From Rhizobiaceae bacterium (GTDB taxonomy: Bacteria; Pseudomonadota; Alphaproteobacteria; Rhizobiales; Rhizobiaceae), in NCBI GenBank assembly GCA_019635755.1, contig JAHBYW010000005.1:248001-312000 (forward strand): a DNA stretch of 64,000 bases, in the 5' to 3' direction. The position numbers and the translations under genes were made by a program. Shown piece after piece: positions 43,579-52,912 of the stretch. The notes beneath the pieces are model-generated. The model was given only the letters and a program-made list of their open reading frames with translations. It was not told the origin of the DNA and searched no databases. Every line of letters begins with the position of its first letter. Position 1 is the stretch's first letter.

Positions 43579-44540
43579 CAGCGCAGCCTCGGGTTCAGCG
43601 CATCGCGGAGCCAGTCGCCCAGCAGGTTCACCGCCAGCGCCAGCGCGATCAGCGTCACGGCCGGGAAGAACAGGATCCACCACTCGCCGGAGAAGAGGAA
43701 CTGCTGGCCGATGCGGATGAGCGTGCCGAGCGACGGCTGGGTGGGCGGCACGCCGACGCCAAGGAAGGAGAGTGTCGCCTCCTCGATGATGGCGAGCGCC
43801 AGCCCGATCGTGGCGATGACGAGGACGGGGCCGAGCGTGTTGGGCAGGACGTGCCGGAACAGGATCGTGAACCGGCCGACGCCCATGATCCGCGCTGCCG
43901 ACACGTAGTCCTTCTGCCGCTCGACCATCGTCGCGCCGCGCACGGTGCGCGCGAACTGCGCCCAGTTCGACAGGCCGATCGCCAGGATGAGGACGGCGAT
44001 CGCCATGCCCTCCTGGCGGCTGGGCGGGATGATGCCGCGGGCGATGCCGAAGATCAGCAGCGCGATCAGGATCGCCGGAAACGACAGCTGGATGTCGGCG
44101 ATGCGCATGATGACGCTGTCGATGCGCCCGCCGGCATAGCCCGCGGCCAGTCCCAGCGCCGTGCCCAGCGTCAGCGCGAACAGCGTCGCGGAAATGCCGA
44201 CGAAGAGCGACACGCGGCTGCCGTAGAGGATCGTCGACAGGACGTCGCGACCCTGGTTGTCGGAGCCGAGCAGGAAGTAGTTGCCGGCAAAGGAGGACGA
44301 CATGGGCGGTGTGAAGCCGTCCATCAAATTGAGGCTCGACGGGTCGAACGGATTGTAGGGTGCGATGAACGGCGCGAACACCGCCGCCAGCACCAGCACG
44401 GCGGTGACGAAGGCCGCGACCATCGCGATGGGCGAGCGGCGGAACGAGTAGAGGATGTCGCTCTGCGCGGCGCGGCGGAACCAGCCGGGTGGCGTCGATG
44501 CTGCGATCTGCGCGGCGGATTCGGGCGGTGTCGTCGACAT
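43578..44540 (-). CDS. Peptide-type ABC transporter permease (DppC family)
   Basis: 320-aa permease (ATG 44540; a GTG at 44546 that overlaps the preceding stop is an alternative). N-terminal cytoplasmic segment WFRRAAQSDILYSFRRSPIA, then a first span, and the DppC hallmark LGSDNQGRDVLSTILYGSRVSL. EAA loop AARIMGVGRFTILFRHVLPN. C-terminus NLLGDWLRDALNPRLR is typical. Forms a heterodimer with the DppB-type permease next to it. Confidence 0.9.
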   Translation of the reverse strand: MSTTPPESAAQIAASTPPGWFRRAAQSDILYSFRRSPIAMVAAFVTAVLVLAAVFAPFIAPYNPFDPSSLNLMDGFTPPMSSSFAGNYFLLGSDNQGRDVLSTILYGSRVSLFVGISATLFALTLGTALGLAAGYAGGRIDSVIMRIADIQLSFPAILIALLIFGIARGIIPPSRQEGMAIAVLILAIGLSNWAQFARTVRGATMVERQKDYVSAARIMGVGRFTILFRHVLPNTLGPVLVIATIGLALAIIEEATLSFLGVGVPPTQPSLGTLIRIGQQFLFSGEWWILFFPAVTLIALALAVNLLGDWLRDALNPRLR

Positions 44541-44542
44541 GG

Positions 44543-45526
44543 TCACTTGCCCCCGGCTCGTGCGTCGACCCGGAGCCGCGGGTCCACCACGTAATAGAGA
44601 ATGTCAACGATGAGATTGATGACGACGAAGACCAGCGCCACGAACAGGAGGTAGGCGGCCATGACCGGCACGTCGACGACCTGGACCGAGTTGACGAACA
44701 GCGACCCGACGCCGGGCCACTGGAACACCGTCTCGGTGATGATCGCGAAGGCGATGACGGAGCCGAGCTGCAGGCCGGTGATGGTGATGACCGGCACCAG
44801 CGTGTTCTTGAGCGCGTGGCCGAAATTGATCGTGCGCTGCGACAGGCCGCGGGCGCGCGCGAAGCGGATGTAGTCCTGGCGAAGCACCTCCAGCATCTCT
44901 GCCCGCACGAGGCGCATGATCAGCGTCAGCTGGAAGAGCGACAGCGTGATGGCCGGCAGGATCAGCGATCGCAGCCCGGACGTGGTGAGGAGCCCGGTCG
45001 TCCACCAGCCGAGGTTGACGGTCTCGCCGCGGCCGAAGGACGGCAGCATCTTCAGCTCGACGGCGAAGATGTAGATCAGCCCGATGCCGATCAGGAACGT
45101 GGGCAGCGACACGCCGATCAGCGAGGCGGACATGATGATGCTGGTCGACCATGCGCGCGGCCGGAGCGCCGTATAGACGCCGAGGCCGACGCCGAAGACC
45201 AGCGCGATCAGGGCGGAGGCGAAGGCGAGCTCGATCGTGGCGGGCAGGCGGCTGAAGATCAGCTCGGTCACCGGCGTCTGCAGGCGGTAGGAGATGCCGA
45301 ACTGCCCCTGCACGGCGTTGCCGATGAAGCGGGCGAACTGCAGGAACACGGGATCGTTGAGGCCGAGCTGCTCGCGGAGCAGTTCGTGGTCCTCGAGGCG
45401 CGACTCCTGGCCGAGCATCGACGCAACCGGGTCGCCGACGAAGCGGAACATGGAAAAGGCGATGAGGGCGACGAACAGCATGACAACGACGGATTGCAGC
45501 AGTCGTCGAAGGATGAAGGCCAGCAT
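44543..45526 (-). CDS. Peptide-type ABC transporter permease (DppB family)
   Basis: 327-aa permease. Starts MLAFILRRLLQSVVVMLFVALIAFSMFRFVGDPV, the standard DppB N-terminus, followed by the long periplasmic segment LEDHELLREQLGLNDPVFLQFARFIGNAVQGQFG and the EAA motif FARARGLSQRTINFGHALKN. ATG 45526 is chosen by this start. It lies 150 bp downstream of the binding-protein gene, across an intrinsic terminator, and its stop overlaps the next gene. Confidence 0.9.
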   Translation of the reverse strand: MLAFILRRLLQSVVVMLFVALIAFSMFRFVGDPVASMLGQESRLEDHELLREQLGLNDPVFLQFARFIGNAVQGQFGISYRLQTPVTELIFSRLPATIELAFASALIALVFGVGLGVYTALRPRAWSTSIIMSASLIGVSLPTFLIGIGLIYIFAVELKMLPSFGRGETVNLGWWTTGLLTTSGLRSLILPAITLSLFQLTLIMRLVRAEMLEVLRQDYIRFARARGLSQRTINFGHALKNTLVPVITITGLQLGSVIAFAIITETVFQWPGVGSLFVNSVQVVDVPVMAAYLLFVALVFVVINLIVDILYYVVDPRLRVDARAGGK

Positions 45527-45625
45527 CGATGCGGTCTCCGGGAGCGCGCAGCCGTCGGCGTGCGCGAACAGGGCCGGGCAGCGATCCGACCGATGTCGGG
45601 GCGCTGGCCGGGGGGCCAAGACGAG

Positions 45626-45662
45626 CGAAAAAGGCCCGTCACGCAACGCGGCGTGACGGGCC
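45626..45662 (-). terminator. Intrinsic terminator between binding-protein gene and permease genes
   Basis: Minus-strand stem GGCCCGTCACGC (45662-45651) and GCGTGACGGGCC (45644-45633) with a 6-nt loop, followed by TTTTT (45632-45628). It would end most transcripts after the binding protein, leaving fewer for the permeases and ATPase. Confidence 0.88.
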
Positions 45663-45679
45663 CCTCGGATGGATCGGGA

Positions 45680-47251
45680 CTAGTCCTTCGTCATCTCGTA
45701 GATGCGCGGCTGGTTCTCCGGATGCACCGCGATGTTGAAGCCCTTCTTCGTCGCGTAGGCCAGCACCTGGTTGTGGACAGGCAGCAGCACGCGATCGGCC
45801 TGAACGACCGCCCAGATCTCGGCGATCGTGGCGTCGCGCTTGGCGACGTCGACTTCCGTGCCCAGCGACTGGATCTTGGCGTCGAGATCCGGGTTGGTGT
45901 AGCCGCCCGGATTGTAGGCGCCGTAGTGACCGGACTTGGTGTGGATCAGGTCATTGAAGATGTAGGCGGAATCGAAGGTCGGGACGCCCCAGCCGAGCAG
46001 GTAGAAGTCGGTCTCGGCGTTCTGGATCAGCGGCGAATGCTGGGCGATCGGGCGCGACGCCAGCGTCACCTTGATGCCGGCCTGGCCGAGCATGCCGACG
46101 ACCGCCGTCGAGATCGCTTCGTCGTTGACGTAGCGGTTGTTCGGCGTGTCGAGCGTGACGGTGAAGCCATCCGGATAGCCGGCCTCGGCGAGCAGCGCCT
46201 TGGCCTTCGCGATGTCCGGAGCCGGATACTTGTCGAGCTCGGCGGTCCAGCCGTTGACGAAGGGCGGGGTCGCCACGCCGGTCGGGATCGAGTAGCCGCG
46301 CATCACGACCTGCTTGATGGCGTCGCGGTCGATCGACAGCGCCATCGCCTCGCGGACCTTCGGGTCGTTGAACGGGTTCTTGTCGGTCACGTTCGACGAC
46401 TTGAGCGGCGCGTCGCCGAACTTGTAGCCGAAGTAGATCACGCGGTTCTCGGGGCCGGTCGTGACGGTCACGCCGTCCGACGAGGAGAGGCGCTCGATGT
46501 CTTGCACCGGCACGTCCTGGACGAAGTCGACCTCGCCCGAGAGCAGCGCCGAAACGCGGGTCGCGGCGTCGGAGATGACCGTGTACTCGATCTTGGTCAC
46601 GAACGGCTTGGTCTCGGCCCAGTGGGCTTCGTTCAGCTCGAGCACCGACTTCACGTCGACCTCGCGCGAGACGAGCTTGTAGGGGCCGGTGCCGTTGGTG
46701 TTGCGGACGGCGTAGTTGTCGTCCTGCGAGCCGGCTTCCTGAACCGTCACGGCGTTGTTCGCCTCGGTCCAGGTCTTGTCCATGATGAAGGTGTTGGTGA
46801 GGTTGTTCGGATAGAGCGGCGACGGGCCGGTCATCTTGACGTGCACGGTGTAGTCGTCGACGGCGGTGACGCTTTCGACGCTGGCGTGCAGCTGGCGCAT
46901 GTTCGACTTGTCCGAGCGCGCGCGGTCGAGCGAGAACACCACGTCCTCGGCGGTGAAGTCGGCGCCGTCGTGGAACTTCACGCCCTGGCGCAGCTTGAAC
47001 ACCCATACGGTCGGATCGTCGCCGAGCGCCCATTCGGTCGCCAGGCGCGGGATGAGGGTGCCGGCGACGTCGCGGTCGACCAGCGTCTCGTAGATGTGGT
47101 GGGCGAAATTGTGGGTGATGCCCTGATTCTGCGAATGCGGATCGAGCGTGAGCGCGTCCGATACGCGCGCCCAACGAACCGTCTCCGCCGATGCGGGCAA
47201 CGCGCCGGCCACCAGCGCGGCCACGCTGGCCGTCAACAACAGCTTCTTCAT
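45680..47251 (-). CDS. Peptide-type ABC transporter substrate-binding protein (family 5)
   Basis: 523-aa exported protein; signal peptide at residues 1-22 (MKKLLLTASVAALVAGALPASA). Typical SBP_bac_5 segments: ARVSDALTLDPHSQNQG, LRQGVKFHDGADFTAEDVVFSLDRA, NGTGPYKLVS, DPKVREAMALSIDRDAI and LLAEAGYPDGF. ATG 47251 follows GGGATGGGAGTAATC. It is the first gene of the minus-strand importer and is divergent from dppA, 277 bp away. Ligand unknown; differences from DppA suggest a non-identical peptide, or possibly an opine or glutathione. Confidence 0.9.
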   Translation of the reverse strand: MKKLLLTASVAALVAGALPASAETVRWARVSDALTLDPHSQNQGITHNFAHHIYETLVDRDVAGTLIPRLATEWALGDDPTVWVFKLRQGVKFHDGADFTAEDVVFSLDRARSDKSNMRQLHASVESVTAVDDYTVHVKMTGPSPLYPNNLTNTFIMDKTWTEANNAVTVQEAGSQDDNYAVRNTNGTGPYKLVSREVDVKSVLELNEAHWAETKPFVTKIEYTVISDAATRVSALLSGEVDFVQDVPVQDIERLSSSDGVTVTTGPENRVIYFGYKFGDAPLKSSNVTDKNPFNDPKVREAMALSIDRDAIKQVVMRGYSIPTGVATPPFVNGWTAELDKYPAPDIAKAKALLAEAGYPDGFTVTLDTPNNRYVNDEAISTAVVGMLGQAGIKVTLASRPIAQHSPLIQNAETDFYLLGWGVPTFDSAYIFNDLIHTKSGHYGAYNPGGYTNPDLDAKIQSLGTEVDVAKRDATIAEIWAVVQADRVLLPVHNQVLAYATKKGFNIAVHPENQPRIYEMTKD

Positions 47252-47403
47252 GATTACTCCCATCCCTTTTAGCAGGGTTTGCCTGATTATCCCGTGGCGG
47301 CGAGTCCCGCCGACGATTGGAGGGCACCATACGAAACATGCGTTCGTTTGAATAGTACCACAAAATGTATGAGGAATGTCTTTGTTGCGCTAGATATTGT
47401 GCC

Positions 47404-47418
47404 TAGAATGTCATTCTA
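47404..47418. promoter_or_regulatory. Palindrome TAGAATG-T-CATTCTA in the divergent transporter promoter
   Basis: A perfect 7-bp dyad around one base, in the AT-rich 277-bp space between the two divergent binding-protein genes, 110 bp upstream of dppA. The rest of the space is AT-rich with no gene seen. A regulator is not identifiable; it could control either or both importers. Confidence 0.5.
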
Positions 47419-47528
47419 AGGACGGTTTGAAGGGTAGAGCGGTGTTCCAATGCGAGGTCTTATTTGCTTAGATGCCGCCTTCCCGAGCCACCCGGAGGGG
47501 GCTCGGATAAACACAGGGAGTGGTATCT

Positions 47529-49124
47529 ATGTTTCGAAAAATGACGTTCGCGGCCGCGCTGCTTGCAGCCACCGCGTTCTCGGGCATGGCGAGCGCCAAG
47601 ACACTCGTTTATTGCTCGGAAGGTTCGCCGGAAGGTTTTGACCCCGGCCTCTATACGGCGGGCACGACGTTCGATGCGGCGTCGGTGACGGTCTACAACA
47701 AGCTCATGGAATTCAAGCCGGGCACCACCGAGGCGGAGCCGGGTCTGGCCGAGTCGTACGAGGTTTCGGACGACGGCCTGCAGTACACCTTCAAGATCCG
47801 TCCGGGCGTGAAGTTCCAGACGACCGAATTCTTCACCCCGACCCGCGACCTGAACGCCGACGACGTCGTCTTCTCGTTCGAGCGGCAGTGGAAGAAGGAC
47901 CATCCGTGGCACCAGTACGTCACCGGCACCGCCTGGGAGTACTTCGACGGCATGGGCTTCCCCGACCTGATCACGAACATCGAGAAGGTCGACGACATGA
48001 CGGTCCGCTTCACGCTGAAGGCGAAGGAAGCGCCGTTCGTCGCCAACCTCGGCATGGACTTCGCCGCCATCATGTCGAAGGAATATGCCGACAAGCTCGA
48101 GGCGGATGGCAAGAAGGAGCAGCTGAACCAGCTGCCGCTCGGCACCGGCCCCTTCAAGTTCGTGGCCTACCAGCAGGACGCCGTCATCCGCTTCCAGGCG
48201 CATGAAGGTTACTACAAGGGCAAGGAGAAGATCGACGACCTGGTGTTCGCGATCACGACCGACGCCGCAGTCCGCCTGCAGAAGCTGCAGGCCGGCGAGT
48301 GCCACGTGATGCCGTACCCGAACGCCGCGGACGTGCCGGCCATGAAGGCCGACTCCAACCTGCAGGTGATGGAAGCCCCCGGCCTGAACGTCGCCTACCT
48401 GGCGTTCAACACGACGCAGGCTCCGTTCGACAAGGTCGAGGTCCGCAAGGCCATCGACATGGCGATCAACAAGCAGGCGATCGTGGACGCGGTGTTCCAG
48501 GGCGCGGCGATCGTCGCCAAGAACCCGATCCCGCCGACGATCTGGTCGTACAACGACGCGATCCCGGCCGACACCTACGACCCGGCCGCGGCGAAGGCCG
48601 CGCTCGAAGCCGCTGGCGTCTCGGGCCTGTCGATGAAGCTTTGGGCGATGCCGGTCGCGCGTCCGTACATGCTGAACGCCCGCCGCGCGGCGGAGCTGAT
48701 GCAGGCGGATCTGGCGGCTGTCGGCATCACCGCCGAGATCGTCTCCTACGAGTGGGCCGAGTACCTCGACAAGTCGAAGGCCAAGGACCGCGACGGCGCT
48801 GTGATGCTCGGCTGGACCGGCGACAACGGCGACCCGGACAACTTCCTGCACACCCTGCTCGGCTGCGACGCCGTCGGCGGCAACAACCGCGCGCAGTGGT
48901 GCAACCAGGAGTTCGACGACCTCGTCGTGAAGGCCAAGCAGGAGACCGACCAGGCCGCCCGCACGAAGCTCTATGAAGAGGCGCAGGTCGTCTTCAAGCG
49001 CGAGGCTCCGTGGGTCACGCTCGACCACTCGACGGTCGTGATGCCGATGTCCAAGAAGGTCACCGGCTATGTGATGAGCCCGCTGGGCAAGCACAGCTTC
49101 TCCGGCGTCGACATCGCCGAGTAA
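47529..49124 (+). CDS. dppA: Dipeptide-binding protein
   Basis: 531-aa exported solute-binding protein; signal peptide about residues 1-23 (FAAALLAATAFSGMASA). The mature protein begins KTLVYCSEGSPEGFDPGLYTAGT, as in E. coli DppA, and shares the DppA segments TRDLNADDVVFSFERQ, AMDFAAIMSKEYADK-like, LGTGPFKF, CHVMPYPNAADV, LWAMPVARPYMLNARR and MLGWTGDNGDPDNFL. AGGGAGTGG precedes ATG 47529. First gene of a five-gene operon for dipeptide (and possibly 5-aminolevulinate or heme) uptake. Confidence 0.92.
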   Translation: MFRKMTFAAALLAATAFSGMASAKTLVYCSEGSPEGFDPGLYTAGTTFDAASVTVYNKLMEFKPGTTEAEPGLAESYEVSDDGLQYTFKIRPGVKFQTTEFFTPTRDLNADDVVFSFERQWKKDHPWHQYVTGTAWEYFDGMGFPDLITNIEKVDDMTVRFTLKAKEAPFVANLGMDFAAIMSKEYADKLEADGKKEQLNQLPLGTGPFKFVAYQQDAVIRFQAHEGYYKGKEKIDDLVFAITTDAAVRLQKLQAGECHVMPYPNAADVPAMKADSNLQVMEAPGLNVAYLAFNTTQAPFDKVEVRKAIDMAINKQAIVDAVFQGAAIVAKNPIPPTIWSYNDAIPADTYDPAAAKAALEAAGVSGLSMKLWAMPVARPYMLNARRAAELMQADLAAVGITAEIVSYEWAEYLDKSKAKDRDGAVMLGWTGDNGDPDNFLHTLLGCDAVGGNNRAQWCNQEFDDLVVKAKQETDQAARTKLYEEAQVVFKREAPWVTLDHSTVVMPMSKKVTGYVMSPLGKHSFSGVDIAE

Positions 49125-49143
49125 GCGGCAATCGTGGAAAAAC

Positions 49144-49180
49144 ACGGGAGCGCTCGTTTCGCGGGCGCTCCCGTTCGTTT
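49144..49180 (+). terminator. Hairpin after dppA, partial terminator
   Basis: Stem ACGGGAGCGC (49144-49153) and GCGCTCCCGT (49165-49174) with an 11-nt loop and a short T-rich tail (TCGTTT). It may attenuate transcription between the binding protein and the permeases. Confidence 0.7.
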
Positions 49181-49224
49181 AGGGTGGTGGAGGCGGGTCG
49201 TGCCCGCCTGCCGAAGGGGCTCGG

Positions 49225-50229
49225 ATGCTTCGGTTTCTCATTGGCCGTCTGGCCGTTCTGATCCCGACCTTCGTCGGGGTTTCGATCATCGCCTTCTCGT
49301 TCATCCGGCTGCTGCCCGGCGACCCGGTGATGCTGCTGTCGGGCGAGCGCGTCATGTCGCCGGAGCGGCACGCGGAAATCTCCCACCAGCTCGGCCTCGA
49401 CCGGCCGATCGTCATCCAGTACCTCGACTATCTGTGGGGCGTTCTGCGCGGCGATTTCGGGCATTCGATCTCGACCAAGCAGCCGATCATCGACCAGTTC
49501 TTCACCCTGTTCCCGGCGACGGTGGAGCTGTCGCTGTGCGCGATCATCTTCGCGATCGTCATCGGCATCCCCGCCGGCATCATCGCCGCGATCTACCGGG
49601 GCTCCTTCATCGACCAGTCGATCATGTCGACGGCGCTGATCGGCTTCTCGATGCCGATCTTCTGGTGGGGGCTGCTGCTGATCATCCTGTTCTCCGGCAT
49701 CCTGGGCTGGACGCCGGTTTCGGGGCGAATCTCGCTGATGTACTTCTTCCCGTCGGTCACCGGCTTCATGCTGATCGACTCGCTGCTGTCGGGGCAGGCC
49801 GGCGCCTTCCGGTCCGCCGTCAGCCACCTGATCCTGCCGACCATCGTGCTGGGAACCATCCCGCTCGCCGTCATCGCGCGCCAGACGCGCTCGGCGATGC
49901 TGGAGGTGCTGTCGGAAGACTATGTGCGCACGGCACGCGCCAAGGGCCTGTCGCCGATGCGCGTCGTCGGCGTCCATGCGCTGCGCAACGCCATGATCCC
50001 GGTCGTGACGACAATCGGCCTGCAGGTCGGCGTCATGCTGGCCGGCGCGATCCTGACCGAGACGATCTTCTCCTGGCCCGGCATCGGCAAGTGGATGGTC
50101 GATTCCGTGTTCAAGCGCGACTACCCCGTGATCCAGGGCGGGCTGCTCATCATCGCCGGCATCATCATGCTGGTGAACCTCGCCGTGGACCTGCTCTACG
50201 GCCTCATCAACCCGCGCATCCGGCACTGA
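49225..50229 (+). CDS. dppB: Dipeptide ABC transporter permease
   Basis: 334-aa permease starting MLRFLIGRLAVLIPTFVGVSIIAFSFIRLLPGDPVMLLSG, the DppB N-terminus, with GDFGHSISTKQPI and an EAA loop (ARAKGLSPMRVVGVHALRN) about 65 residues from the C-terminus. The Cterminal sequence AVDLLYGLINPRIRH is family-typical. It is the second gene of the dpp operon, 100 bp after dppA across the hairpin and 10 bp before dppC. Confidence 0.92.
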   Translation: MLRFLIGRLAVLIPTFVGVSIIAFSFIRLLPGDPVMLLSGERVMSPERHAEISHQLGLDRPIVIQYLDYLWGVLRGDFGHSISTKQPIIDQFFTLFPATVELSLCAIIFAIVIGIPAGIIAAIYRGSFIDQSIMSTALIGFSMPIFWWGLLLIILFSGILGWTPVSGRISLMYFFPSVTGFMLIDSLLSGQAGAFRSAVSHLILPTIVLGTIPLAVIARQTRSAMLEVLSEDYVRTARAKGLSPMRVVGVHALRNAMIPVVTTIGLQVGVMLAGAILTETIFSWPGIGKWMVDSVFKRDYPVIQGGLLIIAGIIMLVNLAVDLLYGLINPRIRH

Positions 50230-50239
50230 GGGCATCGCC

Positions 50240-51190
50240 ATGACCGACGTCGCCGCAAGCCCGACCGGACCCATATCCGTCGATCCGTCGCTCAGAGCCC
50301 GACTGGCGGAGTTCTGGTACTATTTCTCGGAGAACAAGGGCGCCGTCATCGGGCTGGTGTTCTTCCTGTTCCTGGTCGTGCTCGCGGTCTTCGCTCCGCT
50401 GATCGCTCCGCACCTGCCCAATGCGCAGTACCGCGACGCCGTGCTGCTGCCTCCCGTCTGGCAGGAGGACGCGCGCACCGTGTTCAAGGTCGGCGCCGAG
50501 GAGGTCGGCCGCAGCTCGTTCCTGCTGGGCACCGACGCCGTCGGCCGCGACATGCTCTCGCGCCTGATCTACGGAACGCGCTTCTCGCTGTTCATCGGCG
50601 TCATCGTCACGGTGATCGCGCTGACCGGCGGCATCTTCATCGGCGTCGTGGCGGGCTACTTCCGCGGCTGGGTCGACACCGTGATCATGCGCGTCATGGA
50701 CATCATCCTGGCGTTTCCCTCGCTGCTGCTGGCGCTGGTGCTGGTCGCGGTGCTGGGGCCGGGCCTGACCAATGCGATGATCGCGATCGCGCTGGTCTTC
50801 CAGCCGCATTTCGTGCGGCTGACGCGCGCCGCGGTGATGTCGGAAAAGTCGCGCGACTACGTCGTCGCCGCCAAGGTCGCCGGCGCGGGGCATCTCAGGC
50901 TGATGTTCCGCACCATCCTGCCGAACTGCCTGGCGCCGCTGATCGTGCAGGCGACGCTCTCCTTCTCCAACGCCATCCTGGACGCCGCGGCGCTCGGCTT
51001 TCTCGGCATGGGCGCGCAGCCGCCGACGCCCGAATGGGGCACGATGCTGGCCGAGTCGCGCGAGTTCATCCTGCGCGCCTGGTGGGTCGTGACGCTGCCC
51101 GGCCTGGCGATCCTGATCACCGTGCTGGCCATCAACCTGATGGGCGACGGCCTGCGCGACGCGCTCGACCCCAAGCTGAAGCGGAGCTGA
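50240..51190 (+). CDS. dppC: Dipeptide ABC transporter permease
   Basis: 316-aa permease. N-terminal ARLAEFWYYFSENKGAVIGLVFFLFLVVLAVFAPLIAPH, then the DppC hallmark LLGTDAVGRDMLSRLIYGTRFSLFIG. The insertion QEDARTVFKVGAEEVGRS before it is characteristic of DppC. EAA loop AAKVAGAGHLRLMFRTILPN; end INLMGDGLRDALDPKLK. dppD follows 3 bp downstream. Confidence 0.92.
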   Translation: MTDVAASPTGPISVDPSLRARLAEFWYYFSENKGAVIGLVFFLFLVVLAVFAPLIAPHLPNAQYRDAVLLPPVWQEDARTVFKVGAEEVGRSSFLLGTDAVGRDMLSRLIYGTRFSLFIGVIVTVIALTGGIFIGVVAGYFRGWVDTVIMRVMDIILAFPSLLLALVLVAVLGPGLTNAMIAIALVFQPHFVRLTRAAVMSEKSRDYVVAAKVAGAGHLRLMFRTILPNCLAPLIVQATLSFSNAILDAAALGFLGMGAQPPTPEWGTMLAESREFILRAWWVVTLPGLAILITVLAINLMGDGLRDALDPKLKRS

Positions 51191-51193
51191 GCC

Positions 51194-52035
51194 ATGGCGC
51201 TGCTGGAGATCGAGAACCTCGTCGTCGAGTTCGAGACCGCCTCCGGCCCGTTCCGGGCGGTGGACGGCGTGTCGCTGTCCGTCGACCAGCGCGAGGTGCT
51301 GGCGATCGTGGGCGAGTCCGGTTCGGGCAAGTCGGTGTCAATGCTGGCGGTGATGGGCCTGCTGCCCTGGACCGCGCGGGTGACCGCCGACCGCATGGCC
51401 TTCAACGGCCGCGACCTGATGAAGCTCGGCCCCTCCGACCGGCGCAAGATGGTCGGCAAGGACATGGCCATGATCTTCCAGGAGCCGATGGCCAGCCTCA
51501 ACCCGTGCTTCACCGTCGGCTTCCAGATCGAGGAGGTCCTGCGCGTCCATATGGGGCTCGACCGCCGGCAGCGACGGGCGCGCGCGATCGAGCTGCTGGA
51601 GCTGGTGGGCATCCCGCAGGCAGCCGAACGGCTGGGTTCCTATCCCCACCAGATGTCGGGCGGACAGTGCCAGCGCGTGATGATCGCCATCGCGCTCGCC
51701 TGCAATCCGAAGCTGCTGATCGCAGACGAACCGACGACGGCGCTCGACGTCACGATCCAGAAGCAGATCCTCGACCTGCTGATGCGGCTGCAGGCCGAGC
51801 ACGGCATGGGGCTGATCATGATCACCCACAATATGGGCGTGGTCGCCGAGACCGCGGATCGCGTCATCGTCCAGTACAAGGGCCGCAAGATGGAGGAGGC
51901 CGACGTGCTGTCCCTCTTCGAGAGCCCGAAGAGCAACTACACGCGTGCGCTGCTGGCGGCGCTGCCGGAGAACGCCGTGGGCGACCGGCTGCCGACCATC
52001 GCCGACTTCTCCGCCGAGTTCGAGAGGGCCGCCCG

Positions 52036-52039
<4 letters not shown>
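51194..52039 (+). CDS. dppD: Dipeptide ABC transporter ATP-binding protein
   Basis: 281-aa ATPase. Walker [10 protein letters not shown] (about 41-49), Q-loop [16 protein letters not shown], signature [12 protein letters not shown] and Walker [15 protein letters not shown]. It is about 45 residues shorter than E. coli DppD because the Cys-containing oligopeptide C-terminal region is missing. It overlaps dppF by 4 bp (ATGA, 52036-52039). Confidence 0.9.
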
Positions 52040-52866
<827 letters not shown>

Positions 52867-52912
52867 GCCCTCGCGGCGAGGCGCGAGAATCGGCGGTGTT
52901 CGATGCCGCCGG

